Origin: Moritella marina ATCC 15381
GTDB taxonomy: Bacteria; Pseudomonadota; Gammaproteobacteria; Enterobacterales; Moritellaceae
Direction of reading: 5' to 3'
DNA: 64,000 nucleotides
NCBI RefSeq assembly: GCF_008931805.1
Contig: NZ_CP044399.1
Location: 1,116,001 to 1,180,000 of the forward strand
Below the pieces are notes generated by a model, which saw only the letters and a list, made by a program, of their open reading frames with translations, was not told the origin of the DNA and made no database searches. This document shows positions 25,780 through 33,936 of the stretch, one piece after another (within the stretch, counting starts at the first letter, position 1; every line of letters starts with the position of its first letter). Both the position numbers and the translations under genes were made by a program.

Positions 25780-26103
25780 GTGGAAAAATTACATATAGCA
25801 ATTGCGACCAACTCAATTGAAGACACAATAAAGGACTACAATGAACGTCTAGGCTGCGAACCATGTTCTTTCATAGTTAATGAATACGCATTATGGAGAA
25901 CCGAGTCTCTTAACTTTTCAGTTCGCCAAGATCCTACATGTAAACCTGGCGAATTAAGGCATTTGGGCTGGGAAGACTCGACCGCATCACAATTTAGTCA
26001 AACCACTGATGTAAATGGAATAGTTTGGGAAAATTTTAGTGCACAGCAGCAAGCTGATGAAATAAACGAAATATGGCCAGAGGCTAATTTCAGCCCTGAG
26101 TAA
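25780..26103 (+). CDS. VOC-like small protein (cassette gene 3)
   Basis: 107 residues. KLHIAIATNSIEDTIKDYNERLGCEP is a VOC-type first beta-alpha module with strand Leu-His-Ile-Ala; the remainder (WRTESLNFSVRQD, LRHLGWED) fits the other strands. One domain only, so it probably dimerises. No function is assigned. Start is GTG 25780 with AAGGA six bases upstream. The stop comes five bases before attC 3. Cassette boundaries are about 25750 to 26161. Confidence 0.65.
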   Translation: MEKLHIAIATNSIEDTIKDYNERLGCEPCSFIVNEYALWRTESLNFSVRQDPTCKPGELRHLGWEDSTASQFSQTTDVNGIVWENFSAQQQADEINEIWPEANFSPE

Positions 26104-26107
26104 TTAG

Positions 26108-26167
26108 TTCTAACAAGTCAAACCACTCGGCTGCAGCAAAGCTGCACCGGTGTTTGAGGCGTTATAC
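26108..26167 (+). repeat. attC-like recombination site 3 (60 bp)
   Basis: R'' TTCTAAC and R' GTTATAC. TCAAACC pairs with GGTGTTTGA and CGGCTGCAGC with GCTGCACCGG around a three-base AAA loop. This is the clearest attC fold in the window. Confidence 0.8.
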
Positions 26168-26622
26168 GAACTCTGAGAATGCAGTTTTTTGGTTCAGTTC
26201 AGCGATTGAACCATTAGCTTTTTAGGTGTGAAAGTAGGGTGGTTTTCCTTTTTCTTTGTTGCCTTTTGGTATTCGTTTCATTAAGTTCGGCATTGAACTA
26301 TTATTGCCCTAAATTCAGGCGTTTCAGAGACTAATTTACGCTTCAATTGTTCTTTGGTTATGCCTCAATTTAACCTGCATCAGTGTTTTACTCTCAGCAT
26401 TTTCAATCCCAATTGTGGTTAGGATATTTGGTTTTTCAGCTTAAAAGTTGCTGAAACCAAGTCGTACAAATGGTGTAAGTAAAAGGATTGTTTCGCTTCA
26501 CAGTTATTGCTGTTGATTGGATATTTTGCTCGCTTAATTGAGCCAGTCTAATTAAACTCAGTTTACAGTAAATCTTGGTAAATCAGTTCTTTACCAATTT
26601 AAGCGGAGCGAAAGAAAGGCTC
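26168..26622. other. ORF-less gene cassette (about 460 bp)
   Basis: The stretch between attC 3 and attC 4 has no open frame of useful length on either strand. Short frames exist, for example GTG-started MKVGWFSFFFVAFW (about 26230-26280), too short to call. Gene-less cassettes are known in sedentary chromosomal integrons; this one may hold only regulatory or decayed sequence. Confidence 0.6.
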
Positions 26623-26729
26623 GTATAACAAAGCAATCAACACGATGCTATTTACATTCGGCATTCGCGGTTTAGAGTATAATTGGTTTGGAAAGTAAGT
26701 CGTTCGCACGTGTTATTGCGGCGTTGGAC
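26623..26729 (+). repeat. attC-like recombination site 4 (107 bp)
   Basis: Starts GTATAAC and ends with a perfect GTTRRRY core, GTTGGAC. AATCAACACG pairs with CGTGTTATT near the ends. It is nearly the same as site 6 (27389-27495), including the central GGTTTAGAGTATAATTGG. Confidence 0.75.
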
Positions 26730-26743
26730 GTGGCAGTGGCCAA

Positions 26744-26794
26744 GTCCAACAAGTTTAGCCAACAATTTTTGTCCGCTTAATGTGGGCGTTAAAT
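26744..26794 (+). repeat. attC-like recombination site 5 (51 bp)
   Basis: R'' GTCCAAC is a perfect RYYYAAC and R' GTTAAAT a perfect GTTRRRY. The site starts only 14 bases after site 4, so the unit between the two crossover points (26723-26788) is about 65 bp and is almost entirely attC. Confidence 0.62.
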
Positions 26795-26820
26795 GCTATT
26801 TTTGTGAGGTTTAAGATATT

Positions 26821-27402
26821 ATGAAATTTGAGAGGTACTTTCAGTTAATTGATTTTGTTGAAGCCGAGATTCACGGAATTAAGGGAGAGGTTGAAGGTAT
26901 TGGTAATAAGCAATCAATGTCACTTCATTTTTTAGCATTAGACCATGCTCGAGCGATAGCTATTTTAATTGATAGGAAGGCCTTTAGTTCAGCATTGGCA
27001 TTGTTGAGAGTTTTATATGAGAGTTCAATTAGAGGTTGTTGGCTAAAATATTGTGCAAACGAAGAGCAACTTGAACTGTTCATAGAAAATGACCATTTAC
27101 CCAAATTGAAAAAATTAGTTAAAGAAGTAGATCATAAAATGGACTTCAAAGGTAGTTTAACATCCATTCATGAAAATGATATGGAATGCTTATGTGGCTT
27201 TACTCATTCGGGGTTAACTCCAATGAACGCTAATTTCGATGGAAAAACGTATAAAAATGGTTATTCAATTGAGCAAGTTGAAGCTGCGTTAGATTTTGCT
27301 GTTTATTATCTTCGTATATCATTTATGGAATTAATTTCATATGCTAATAATCGTGATTTAGAAACCATATTCACAAAATTTGAAACGTATTTAACAAAAT
27401 AA
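26821..27402 (+). CDS. Orphan cassette protein (DUF5677/DUF6988-like, cassette gene 4)
   Basis: 193 residues, all-helical in appearance. The block SLHFLALDHARAIAILID...SALALLRVLYESSIRGCWLKYCAN resembles uncharacterised proteins annotated DUF6988 or DUF5677, as far as I recall. The Arg-Val-Leu-Tyr-Glu-Ser-x-x-Arg-Gly element is the most distinctive part. No catalytic motif can be assigned. The final codons (TTAACAAAATAA) are inside attC 6, so gene and recombination site overlap. Codon use is more AT-rich than the chromosomal neighbours. Bracketed by attC 5 and 6. Confidence 0.65.
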   Translation: MKFERYFQLIDFVEAEIHGIKGEVEGIGNKQSMSLHFLALDHARAIAILIDRKAFSSALALLRVLYESSIRGCWLKYCANEEQLELFIENDHLPKLKKLVKEVDHKMDFKGSLTSIHENDMECLCGFTHSGLTPMNANFDGKTYKNGYSIEQVEAALDFAVYYLRISFMELISYANNRDLETIFTKFETYLTK

Positions 27403-27495
27403 TCAACACGATGCTAATTACACTCGGCGCTCGTGGTTTAGAGTATAATTGGCGTGGTAACTAAAGCGTTCGCACGTGTTATTGAGGCGTTACGT
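27389..27495 (+). repeat. attC-like recombination site 6 (107 bp)
   Basis: R'' ATTTAAC is a perfect RYYYAAC; the end is GCGTTACGT. Closely matches site 4 over its whole length, with differences concentrated at the ends and in one internal arm. Confidence 0.75.
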
Positions 27496-27518
27496 ACCAG
27501 CGGTAATTTGGAGTTTAA

Positions 27519-28115
27519 ATGTCAATTGAAATGATGAGTCGAGTAGCTCGTTTTAAAGCCAAAGCACAAAATGTTGATTGGCCAGACAACCTCGTAGATT
27601 TTGAAAGCTCTAATTTTTGTGTGTCAGGCATAAAGCCTCTTATCGAAGTGATGGATGAAATACATTCATCGTTTGTTTGGTGTTGGTCTATGAAAGATTA
27701 TTTAAAAAAAACACTTTATGAGTTAAATAAAAATACACATTACTCAGGTAAGAAAAAAACAAATCGAGAAAATTTTGGTGATCATTTCGAAAATGAAGTT
27801 AATAAGTATAAAGAGTTAACTTTATGCGCAGATATTGCCAATAGTGAAAAGCATGGTGGGTTAGACCGCAAGCCTAGAAGTGGCGAAAAAGTAAGATTAG
27901 ATATTTCACATTTGCTAAATATTTCTAAGCATACAATAGCTAATATACAACGATTAGATGGCCAGTATTACATTACTCCGAAATGTAAAGACGCAGTTAA
28001 GATAAAGGTTAACATCATAAATGAAAATGATGTGATCATTTCCGATGCATTTCTTTGTATAGATAAAAGTCTTAAAGCTTGGGATGAAATTTCGTCCACA
28101 TACTCAAGCACATAA
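27519..28115 (+). CDS. Orphan cassette protein (cassette gene 5)
   Basis: 198 residues, not recognised. The first 130 residues are helical and charged with an ADIANSEKHGGLDRKPRSG element reminiscent of HEPN-like or AbiV/Cthe-type helical proteins (Asn-Ser-x-Lys-His), then a beta-rich tail (IKVNIINENDVIISDAFLCI). The ATG follows TTGGAG by five bases. It starts 24 bp after attC 6, but no attC is visible after its stop; instead hairpins and an integrase remnant follow, so the right half of this cassette may have been replaced. Confidence 0.6.
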   Translation: MSIEMMSRVARFKAKAQNVDWPDNLVDFESSNFCVSGIKPLIEVMDEIHSSFVWCWSMKDYLKKTLYELNKNTHYSGKKKTNRENFGDHFENEVNKYKELTLCADIANSEKHGGLDRKPRSGEKVRLDISHLLNISKHTIANIQRLDGQYYITPKCKDAVKIKVNIINENDVIISDAFLCIDKSLKAWDEISSTYSST

Positions 28116-28122
28116 AAAATAA

Positions 28123-28154
28123 GAATAGGTGTCGCGCAGCCGGCACCTTATTCG
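28123..28154. terminator. Hairpin after cassette gene 5
   Basis: GAATAGGTGTCG and CGGCACCTTATTC can pair with one mismatch or bulge, eight bases after the stop codon at 28115. No strong U-tract follows. Confidence 0.4.
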
Positions 28155-28218
28155 GGTATTGAACAACCCCGAGCCCTTCTTTATATAGTAAATTACGTGT
28201 TTTATCTTGGTGGGCACT

Positions 28219-28280
28219 TCGTCTTGGAATTAAACCCAAGACGAGCAAAATTCAGATAAATAACAGACCTGTTATTTATC
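28219..28280. repeat. Two adjacent perfect palindromes
   Basis: TCGTCTTGG / CCAAGACGA (28219-28244) and, 10 bp later, GATAAATAACAG / CTGTTATTTATC with a two-base centre (28255-28280). They lie in a gene-free stretch between cassette gene 5 and the integrase remnant. Role unknown: operator, terminator or folded recombination site are all possible. Confidence 0.7.
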
Positions 28281-28339
28281 AATTAACTAGCTATTTTTAC
28301 CATAAATTTAATATCTTCAACCTGTCATGTTAATGCCAT

Positions 28340-28622
28340 TATTCCTATTATGTTCGCCTTTCGGCTAGGTCGTTCGCGTAATGCCAACACACCTCGATAT
28401 AAATAGCGTGCTGATTGATTGTGAACGCGAAAATCGTCTGGCTATCAATATCATGAACGGTCAGGTTAAACCTTCGCTTAATGTAGGCCCATGCTGTAAA
28501 GGGTGAGAAAGAACACTTGATAGCGCTGTTTGTTCGTCGAACTGCACGAGAATAGGCATCAATAGTCGCTGGTCGTTTACCTCGCAGGCTTAAATTGGTA
28601 AGGTGTTGTTCATAAAGAAAAT
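28340..28622 (-). pseudogene. Tyrosine recombinase N-terminal remnant (second copy)
   Basis: Minus-strand reading from about 28620 gives FLYEQHLTNLSLRGKR then PATIDAYSRAVRR, the core-binding start of a tyrosine integrase, with no ATG in a usual place. After TNSAIK the frame stays open for about 60 codons of sequence I do not recognise as integrase and then stops near 28345. The first ~75 bp are almost the same as the remnant at 12690-12866, so both derive from one element. The catalytic domain is missing. Confidence 0.6.
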
Positions 28623-28660
28623 TAAATGATTGTTGTTGTGAATATAGGATTGAACTGATA

Positions 28661-29290
28661 ATGATGAGTCTAGTAAATCCCCCTTTAGAGCTGGTCGAGT
28701 TTACGCGAATGTATTTGGCAGCTTTCTATTCACTGGTTGCTGCTTTTTATACAGTGCAAATTATTTTAATGAAGCGATCTAATTCCAGAGAGTTAATATT
28801 TTCAGGAGAACGATTTTGTGGAACGTGGTGGAACCATATGGCGTTTCGCTTATTTCGAGTTGGTATATGGCTAATCTGTTTATTTAGAGTATTCCAGCCG
28901 TCAATTGACAGCTATTTGGGCCTAATACCTATGCTAGAAACCTCCTTAGTTATTTTATCTGGAAATATTTTATTAACGCTAGGATTTATTTCTACAATAA
29001 TAATTCATCTGAAGTTAGGAAAAACATGGCGTTCTGGAATAGATCCTAACGGGCCTAAAAGTATTATTTCAAAAGGTTTCTATAAATATTCTCGCAATCC
29101 AATGTTTTTATGTGTCGCTATTTCCCAGTTTGGTTTTTTCTTAGCAATACCTTCATTGTTTACCTTGATTTGCCTAATTATAGGAATCTACACATTGTAT
29201 AGTCAGACGCTTGCAGAGGAAAAACACCTATCAAGAGTACTTCCTCTCGAGTATAAAAATTATTCTTCGCAGGTTCGCCGTTGGATATAA
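28661..29290 (+). CDS. Isoprenylcysteine methyltransferase-like membrane protein (cassette gene 6)
   Basis: 209 residues with about four to five hydrophobic segments. The C-terminal half has the ICMT/PEMT signature: GKTWRSGIDPNGPKSIISKG, then FYKYSRNPMFLCV and AEEKHLSRVLPLEYKNYSSQVRRW, with the Arg-Asn-Pro and Glu-Glu of the AdoMet/lipid site. Bacterial members methylate lipids or other membrane substrates; the substrate here is unknown. The ATG follows AGGAT by ten bases. It starts 39 bp after the integrase remnant, and an attC-like site follows its stop. Confidence 0.8.
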   Translation: MMSLVNPPLELVEFTRMYLAAFYSLVAAFYTVQIILMKRSNSRELIFSGERFCGTWWNHMAFRLFRVGIWLICLFRVFQPSIDSYLGLIPMLETSLVILSGNILLTLGFISTIIIHLKLGKTWRSGIDPNGPKSIISKGFYKYSRNPMFLCVAISQFGFFLAIPSLFTLICLIIGIYTLYSQTLAEEKHLSRVLPLEYKNYSSQVRRWI

Positions 29291-29306
29291 AATATGAATT
29301 CGGCAC

Positions 29307-29416
29307 ACATAACAAAGTGCAGTAACGGACTCATCAAACTGTCATTTTAACTTACGCTTAACGTGGGGTTGAAATAGTGAATTCTAGTTTTTATTCTGCT
29401 TAATGCGATGTTATAA
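29307..29416 (+). repeat. attC-like recombination site 7 (110 bp)
   Basis: Starts ACATAAC and ends GATGTTATAA. AAGTGCAG pairs with CTGCTT near the ends; the interior fold is less regular than in sites 3, 4 and 6. Confidence 0.5.
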
Positions 29417-29439
29417 GGCTCGAACGAAAAGGATATTAC

Positions 29440-29949
29440 GTGGAAATCAGGTTAGGGGAATTATCAGATGTAAAAGGTATCACGGATATCTTTAACTACT
29501 ATATTGAACATACCAATGCTCGCTTTGAGGAATCCCCGTTTACATTGGAAAGTCGTAAAAAGTGGTTTTCTCAGTTTTCAGCCAACTCTAAGCATCAACT
29601 CTATGTAGCCGTTGAAAATGGAGAACTACTTGGTTTTTCATGCTCTCAACCATATAGAAATATTTCCGCATTTGGTGATACTGTTGAAGCGACCGTTTAT
29701 TTAACCTCAGCAGCTCAGGGTAAAGGTTTAGGTTCTAAACTATATTCTCAGTTGTTTTCAGCTATTGTTGCCTACGGTGTTCATCGAGTGTTGTCAGGCG
29801 TAGCCTTACCAAACGAAGCATCAATTGCACTGCATAAGCATTTTGGCTTTAGAGAAATTGGTGTGTTCAATGAATATGCTAAGAAAAACGGTCAGTACAT
29901 CAGTTCCATGTGGTTAGAGAAAGAGTTAACTGCAAAGTCTGGCTTATAA
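29440..29949 (+). CDS. Phosphinothricin-acetyltransferase-like GNAT (cassette gene 7)
   Basis: 169 residues. IRLGELSDVKGITDIFNYYIEHT, RFEESPFTLESRKKWF and VEATVYLTSAAQGKGLGSKL (acetyl-CoA loop AQGKGLGS) match the PAT/YncA-like branch of GNATs; GVALPNEASIALHKHFGFREIGVF is a conserved motif. Members acetylate phosphinothricin, methionine sulfoximine or related amines. GTG start at 29440 with AAGGATA upstream. The TAA stop is inside TTATAAC, an R''-like element, but the rest of an attC is missing. Confidence 0.83.
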   Translation: MEIRLGELSDVKGITDIFNYYIEHTNARFEESPFTLESRKKWFSQFSANSKHQLYVAVENGELLGFSCSQPYRNISAFGDTVEATVYLTSAAQGKGLGSKLYSQLFSAIVAYGVHRVLSGVALPNEASIALHKHFGFREIGVFNEYAKKNGQYISSMWLEKELTAKSGL

Positions 29950-29962
29950 CAGGGCGTTAATC
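29944..29962 (+). repeat. attC remnant at right edge of island
   Basis: TTATAACAGGGCGTTAATC contains an R''-like TTATAAC joined almost directly to GCGTTAATC, as if the inner stem were deleted. Chromosomal sequence (LysR terminator) starts about 50 bp later. Confidence 0.35.
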
Positions 29963-30015
29963 TCAACTTCGTTATACTTTCAGTAATGCGAACAGTCCAG
30001 TTTAAAGCTCAATCG

Positions 30016-30045
30016 CTAAGCCATTTCGGTCCACAAATGGCTTAG
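30016..30045 (-). terminator. Hairpin after LysR gene
   Basis: CTAAGCCATTT / AAATGGCTTAG perfect 11-bp arms with an eight-base loop, ten bases downstream of the minus-strand LysR stop. Confidence 0.7.
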
Positions 30046-30054
30046 AATGAACCC

Positions 30055-30969
30055 TCAAACCATGTTGTCTTCTGACAATTCTGCAGTAACAAAATCAATG
30101 AAGTGTCTTACTTTTGAAGAGACGTATTTACGACTCGGGTAAATCAAATAGACATTGATTTCTTGATGTTGATAATCATGAAACAATTCGACTAATTTGC
30201 CCGTTTCTATTTCGTCACCAAGATTAAAGCGTGGCATGCGGGTAATACCGTGACCAGCAAGGCATAAAGACAGTTCCATTTCAGAGCTGTTGGTGAGTAC
30301 TCTGCTTTCGACTTGGATCTGATGTTGCTGGCCAGAGTTATGCTTTAAAGACCAAGTATTAGGTTGTTTCAAGTTGCTATAACTAATGACTTTATGCTGT
30401 GCTAGGTCAGCGAGTAACTGTGGCGTGCCATGTTGTTGCAGATAATCCGGTGATGCGATTGTGACCCCCAGAGAGCTGAATATTCTCTTGCTGATGAAGG
30501 TTGAGTCGTCTAGCTGCGCAGAGCCGCGGATGAGCACATCAAAGCCTTCTGTGACCATATCAACTTTGCGGTTATCTAAATCTAATTCGAGGTTAACCTG
30601 TGGGTAGAGGTTTAGAAATTGTGAGAATATGGTTTGCATCCGCGAATTACCAAAACTGGTCGGGCAGCTGACGCGTAATGTGCCTTTAGGCTCTAATTGA
30701 CGACCGTTTAGGGTTTCTTCTGCTTGCTCGGCATCACTTATTATCTGCTGGCATTGTAGAAAGTAGATTTCACCTTCGGGCGTCAGGCGTAACGAACGCG
30801 TGGTTCTGTGCATCAGGCGCACGCCTAGTCTCGACTCTAGTTTGTTAATTTCTTTACTAATATAGGAAGTAGAATGGCCACTGCTTTGAGCGGCGAGGGT
30901 AAAGCTGCCTGTATTGACGACTTCCACAAATATGACCATGCCATTGAGCAACTGCGCATTATAAGCCAA
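30055..30969 (-). CDS. LysR-family transcriptional regulator (CrgA-like)
   Basis: 304 residues. The winged HTH reads NGMVIFVEVVNTGSFTLAAQ then HSTSYISKEINKLESRLGVRL and HRTTRSLRLTPEGE, the pattern of the CrgA/YhjC-like branch. An effector domain follows (about 90-295). It is divergent from the FMN reductase gene with a 205-bp shared control region containing a GTTTGCA / TGCAAAC dyad, so it probably regulates that gene, perhaps in response to electrophiles or quinones; this is inference from similar arrangements. Confidence 0.9.
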   Translation of the reverse strand: MAYNAQLLNGMVIFVEVVNTGSFTLAAQSSGHSTSYISKEINKLESRLGVRLMHRTTRSLRLTPEGEIYFLQCQQIISDAEQAEETLNGRQLEPKGTLRVSCPTSFGNSRMQTIFSQFLNLYPQVNLELDLDNRKVDMVTEGFDVLIRGSAQLDDSTFISKRIFSSLGVTIASPDYLQQHGTPQLLADLAQHKVISYSNLKQPNTWSLKHNSGQQHQIQVESRVLTNSSEMELSLCLAGHGITRMPRFNLGDEIETGKLVELFHDYQHQEINVYLIYPSRKYVSSKVRHFIDFVTAELSEDNMV

Positions 30970-31096
30970 ATTAAATCCTTTTCTATTAGTATGTGAATAA
31001 CCACCATCTTAGTCAATTAAGAGTCATATGGAAATAATCATTTACCATTCATGCTATTAATCTTTTGCCATGCTTACTTTATTATTAACTCATCAA

Positions 31097-31132
31097 GTTT
31101 GCAGGATGAGATAGCGGTTAAGAATTGCAAAC
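31097..31132. promoter_or_regulatory. Dyad in LysR/reductase intergenic region
   Basis: GTTTGCA at 31097-31103 and TGCAAAC at 31126-31132, 22 bases apart, between the divergent LysR and FMN reductase genes. Possible regulator half-sites. Confidence 0.35.
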
Positions 31133-31174
31133 GTATAAATTGAATTTATAAATCGAATTTTAAAAGGAATAAAT

Positions 31175-31714
31175 ATGAAAGTATTAGCATTAGCAGCAAG
31201 TAACAGCCGTCAGTCAATTAATAAGCAACTCGTGAGTTATGCGGGTGAAGTATTAACATCAAAAATAATCGCCAACGCAGAAGTTGAAGTGATTGATATT
31301 AATGACTTTGAAATGGCGTTGTATAGTATTGATCGTGAAACAGAAAGCGGTATTCCACAGCAAGCACAAGCGTTTTACGACAAAATAAGTAGTGTTGATG
31401 CCATTATCATTTCGTATGCTGAGCATAATGGCTCGTATACAGCCGCATTTAAAAACTTATTCGATTGGACTTCGCGTATTGATCCTAAGGTCTATCAAGG
31501 CAAAAAAATGCTTATGTTAGCGACTTCACCTGGTCCCGGTGGCGCTGGCAGTGTATTAGCGGCAGCAACAGGCTCTGCACCTTATTTTGCTGGTGAAGTA
31601 ACAGCCTCGCTTTCAGTGGGTAGTTTTTACGATAATTTTGATATGGAAACAGGTCAATTACGTAACGAAGAAATACAGAAACAACTCGAAGATGCGCTTG
31701 CTACGTTGAAATAA
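31175..31714 (+). CDS. NAD(P)H-dependent FMN reductase family protein
   Basis: 179 residues of flavodoxin-like fold: KVLALAASNSRQSINKQL is the FMN phosphate-binding start, VDAIIISYAEHNGSYTAAFKNLFDW is the conserved flavin/oligomer loop (usually PEYNGS; here AEHNGS), and ATSPGPGGA is the second flavin loop. Related enzymes (ChrR, YieF, azoreductase-like) reduce quinones, chromate or flavins in the cytoplasm. The ATG has AAAGGAA upstream. Monocistronic with a terminator 28 bp after the stop. Confidence 0.9.
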   Translation: MKVLALAASNSRQSINKQLVSYAGEVLTSKIIANAEVEVIDINDFEMALYSIDRETESGIPQQAQAFYDKISSVDAIIISYAEHNGSYTAAFKNLFDWTSRIDPKVYQGKKMLMLATSPGPGGAGSVLAAATGSAPYFAGEVTASLSVGSFYDNFDMETGQLRNEEIQKQLEDALATLK

Positions 31715-31741
31715 TGTCAGCATCACTGAAAATTAGTAGTA

Positions 31742-31775
31742 AATAAACTATAGAGTTAATGCTCTATAGTTTATT
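31742..31775 (+). terminator. Terminator after FMN reductase gene
   Basis: AATAAACTATAGAG / CTCTATAGTTTATT perfect 14-bp arms with a six-base loop. Confidence 0.8.
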
Positions 31776-32018
31776 GGGTTTGGAAAAATAATTACTATTT
31801 TTTTGGAGTATGAAAAATATGTTTTTGTACTTGTTGATATTAACCTTAGTGATATGTAAGGATTATATAGCAATTTATTTATTATCATTGGCTGCGCTAT
31901 TTTATAGGTGATTTCGCTTTAATTTCAGATGAAACTAAAAGGTGGCCAAATAGACTAAACATATGCTTTATTGTATATTCCCGCCTCGCGATTTTGGTAT
32001 TTGTGTGAGGGTAGGTTT

Positions 32019-33914
32019 TTGGGTATTAGTATTAAGACTAAAATAACAGTGGTATTTAGCATTATTATGCTTTGCCTGGCTATTTTATTTGTTGTTTTTT
32101 CAGCGCAAGGTTTAGTTGCAGAAAAGCGTATTAGTTTGACAATACAATCTAAACAATCCATGAGTTCAATTCAAGAAGTCACTAAACTGTGGGTTAAAAA
32201 TAAAGAACAACAACTTAAAAACTTACACGCTTATCTATCTGATGCCGATCAAGACTTGACGCAAACTCGAAAAATTCTCAAACGGGCATTGTTTGATGAC
32301 ACGTTAGTGAGTGCTTATATTGGCCTGAATGATGGTCGCTTTATTCTTGATGACAACATCATGGAACAAAAAGTCGTTGCCAGTGGTTATGATCCGCGTT
32401 CTCGCCCTTGGTACCAAGCTGCAATCACATCGAATAAACCAGTATTACTTAATCCCTATACCACTGGCGATGAAAGCCAAGAAACTGTTATCACCCTCGC
32501 GCTACCTTATATTGTTGATGGTGCCATTCAAGGTGTCGTCGGCATTGATTCCTCTGTTAGTTTGTTGCAAACCATGTTGCGTCGTATTCCAGTACCAAGT
32601 AATTCACAAGTGATGATGATGGATTCTGAAGGTGTTATTTTGGCGCACAGCCAAGATGGTCTGCAACTAAAAAAAATCACTGATATTATCCCTGCAATAA
32701 GTCAATTTAGCGGCGAATCACCTATGGTTCGCACCGAGGTGAATGGTGTTGATTCTTACATCATTAAAGAACCAGTACTTGAAGGCTGGTCAATGGTGAT
32801 TGTGTTAGACCGTGATGCCATGGTTAAACCACTGCGTGATCGTATCGTTAACTTATTATTATTTACTATTGGGCTGATTTTTATTGGCTGTATCATTACT
32901 ATGTGGGTATCGAATCAACTGATTAAACAATTGGTTGTTGTTGATAAACTGTTATCACAAGCCGCGCAAGGCAAGGGCGATCTGACCATCACGTTAGCGG
33001 TAAAATCAAAAGATGAAGTCGGTTCTATTTGTCATAGTTTTAATGGTTTCAATGCGTCATTAAAAGATATGCTAACCGCTTTATCTGTCAGTATGCAGGA
33101 AGTAACTAATACTTCTCAGCGTGTAAAAGGCGTTGCTACCGAATCTGCAAGCAATGTTATAAATCAACAAGCTGAAATTGAAAATGTATCAACTGCAGTC
33201 CACGAAATGAATGCGGCTGCGTATGAAATTGCGCAAAATATTTCGCGCAGCTCAGACTCAACGAAAGATGCAGAAAACGCAGTGTTAAAGAGTTATCAAG
33301 AAGTAGATGCGACTTGTAAAAATGCTGAACAAATCATGCAAGAAGTGAAAAAATCGGCAGGAATGGTGGTTGCACTGAGTCAGCAGACAGAGCAAATTAA
33401 CAGTGTTATTGATGTGATTAATGCCATCGCCGATCAAACTAACTTATTGGCATTAAATGCAGCCATTGAAGCGGCCCGAGCAGGTAAACATGGTCGAGGT
33501 TTTGCGGTGGTCGCGGATGAAGTGCGTAACTTGGCAACTAAGACACAAAGCTCAACAGCTGAAATCAGACTGACGATTGAAAACTTGCAAAATGATGCGC
33601 AATCTTTGGTTGCAGTGATGCAGGACAATACGACATTAACAGAAAGCACCCTTGAACAAGCGTCATTAGCGTCAGCAACGTTAAATACCGTTGTAGCCTC
33701 TATTCAAGAGATTAATGATATGTCGGCGCAAATTGCAGCAGCATCAGAAGAACAGCATGTCGTGAGTGAAGAGCTTGGTCGTAATATTGAAACTATCCAT
33801 CAATTGTCACGCCAAGTTACCGAGCAAGCAAGGGTGACTGACGATGCCAGTACACAGTTAGAAAACGTCGTCAGTCAAGCAGCAGTGCAGTTATCGCAAT
33901 TCAAAACAGTGTGA
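32019..33914 (+). CDS. Methyl-accepting chemotaxis protein (Cache sensor)
   Basis: 631 residues from TTG 32019, chosen because AGGG lies seven bases upstream and it gives the usual short GISIKTKI lead into TM1; a TTG at 31971 has no ribosome site. TM1 (about 10-32), periplasmic dCache-like sensor (about 40-285, with [20 protein letters not shown]), TM2, HAMP, then the signalling hairpin with [22 protein letters not shown]-type tip (two-part match to the consensus). No C-terminal NWETF-type pentapeptide. dCache receptors bind amino acids or other small ligands. Terminator follows. Confidence 0.92.
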   Translation: MGISIKTKITVVFSIIMLCLAILFVVFSAQGLVAEKRISLTIQSKQSMSSIQEVTKLWVKNKEQQLKNLHAYLSDADQDLTQTRKILKRALFDDTLVSAYIGLNDGRFILDDNIMEQKVVASGYDPRSRPWYQAAITSNKPVLLNPYTTGDESQETVITLALPYIVDGAIQGVVGIDSSVSLLQTMLRRIPVPSNSQVMMMDSEGVILAHSQDGLQLKKITDIIPAISQFSGESPMVRTEVNGVDSYIIKEPVLEGWSMVIVLDRDAMVKPLRDRIVNLLLFTIGLIFIGCIITMWVSNQLIKQLVVVDKLLSQAAQGKGDLTITLAVKSKDEVGSICHSFNGFNASLKDMLTALSVSMQEVTNTSQRVKGVATESASNVINQQAEIENVSTAVHEMNAAAYEIAQNISRSSDSTKDAENAVLKSYQEVDATCKNAEQIMQEVKKSAGMVVALSQQTEQINSVIDVINAIADQTNLLALNAAIEAARAGKHGRGFAVVADEVRNLATKTQSSTAEIRLTIENLQNDAQSLVAVMQDNTTLTESTLEQASLASATLNTVVASIQEINDMSAQIAAASEEQHVVSEELGRNIETIHQLSRQVTEQARVTDDASTQLENVVSQAAVQLSQFKTV

Positions 33915-33936
33915 TTTTAAAATGCGTGAGTGTAAA

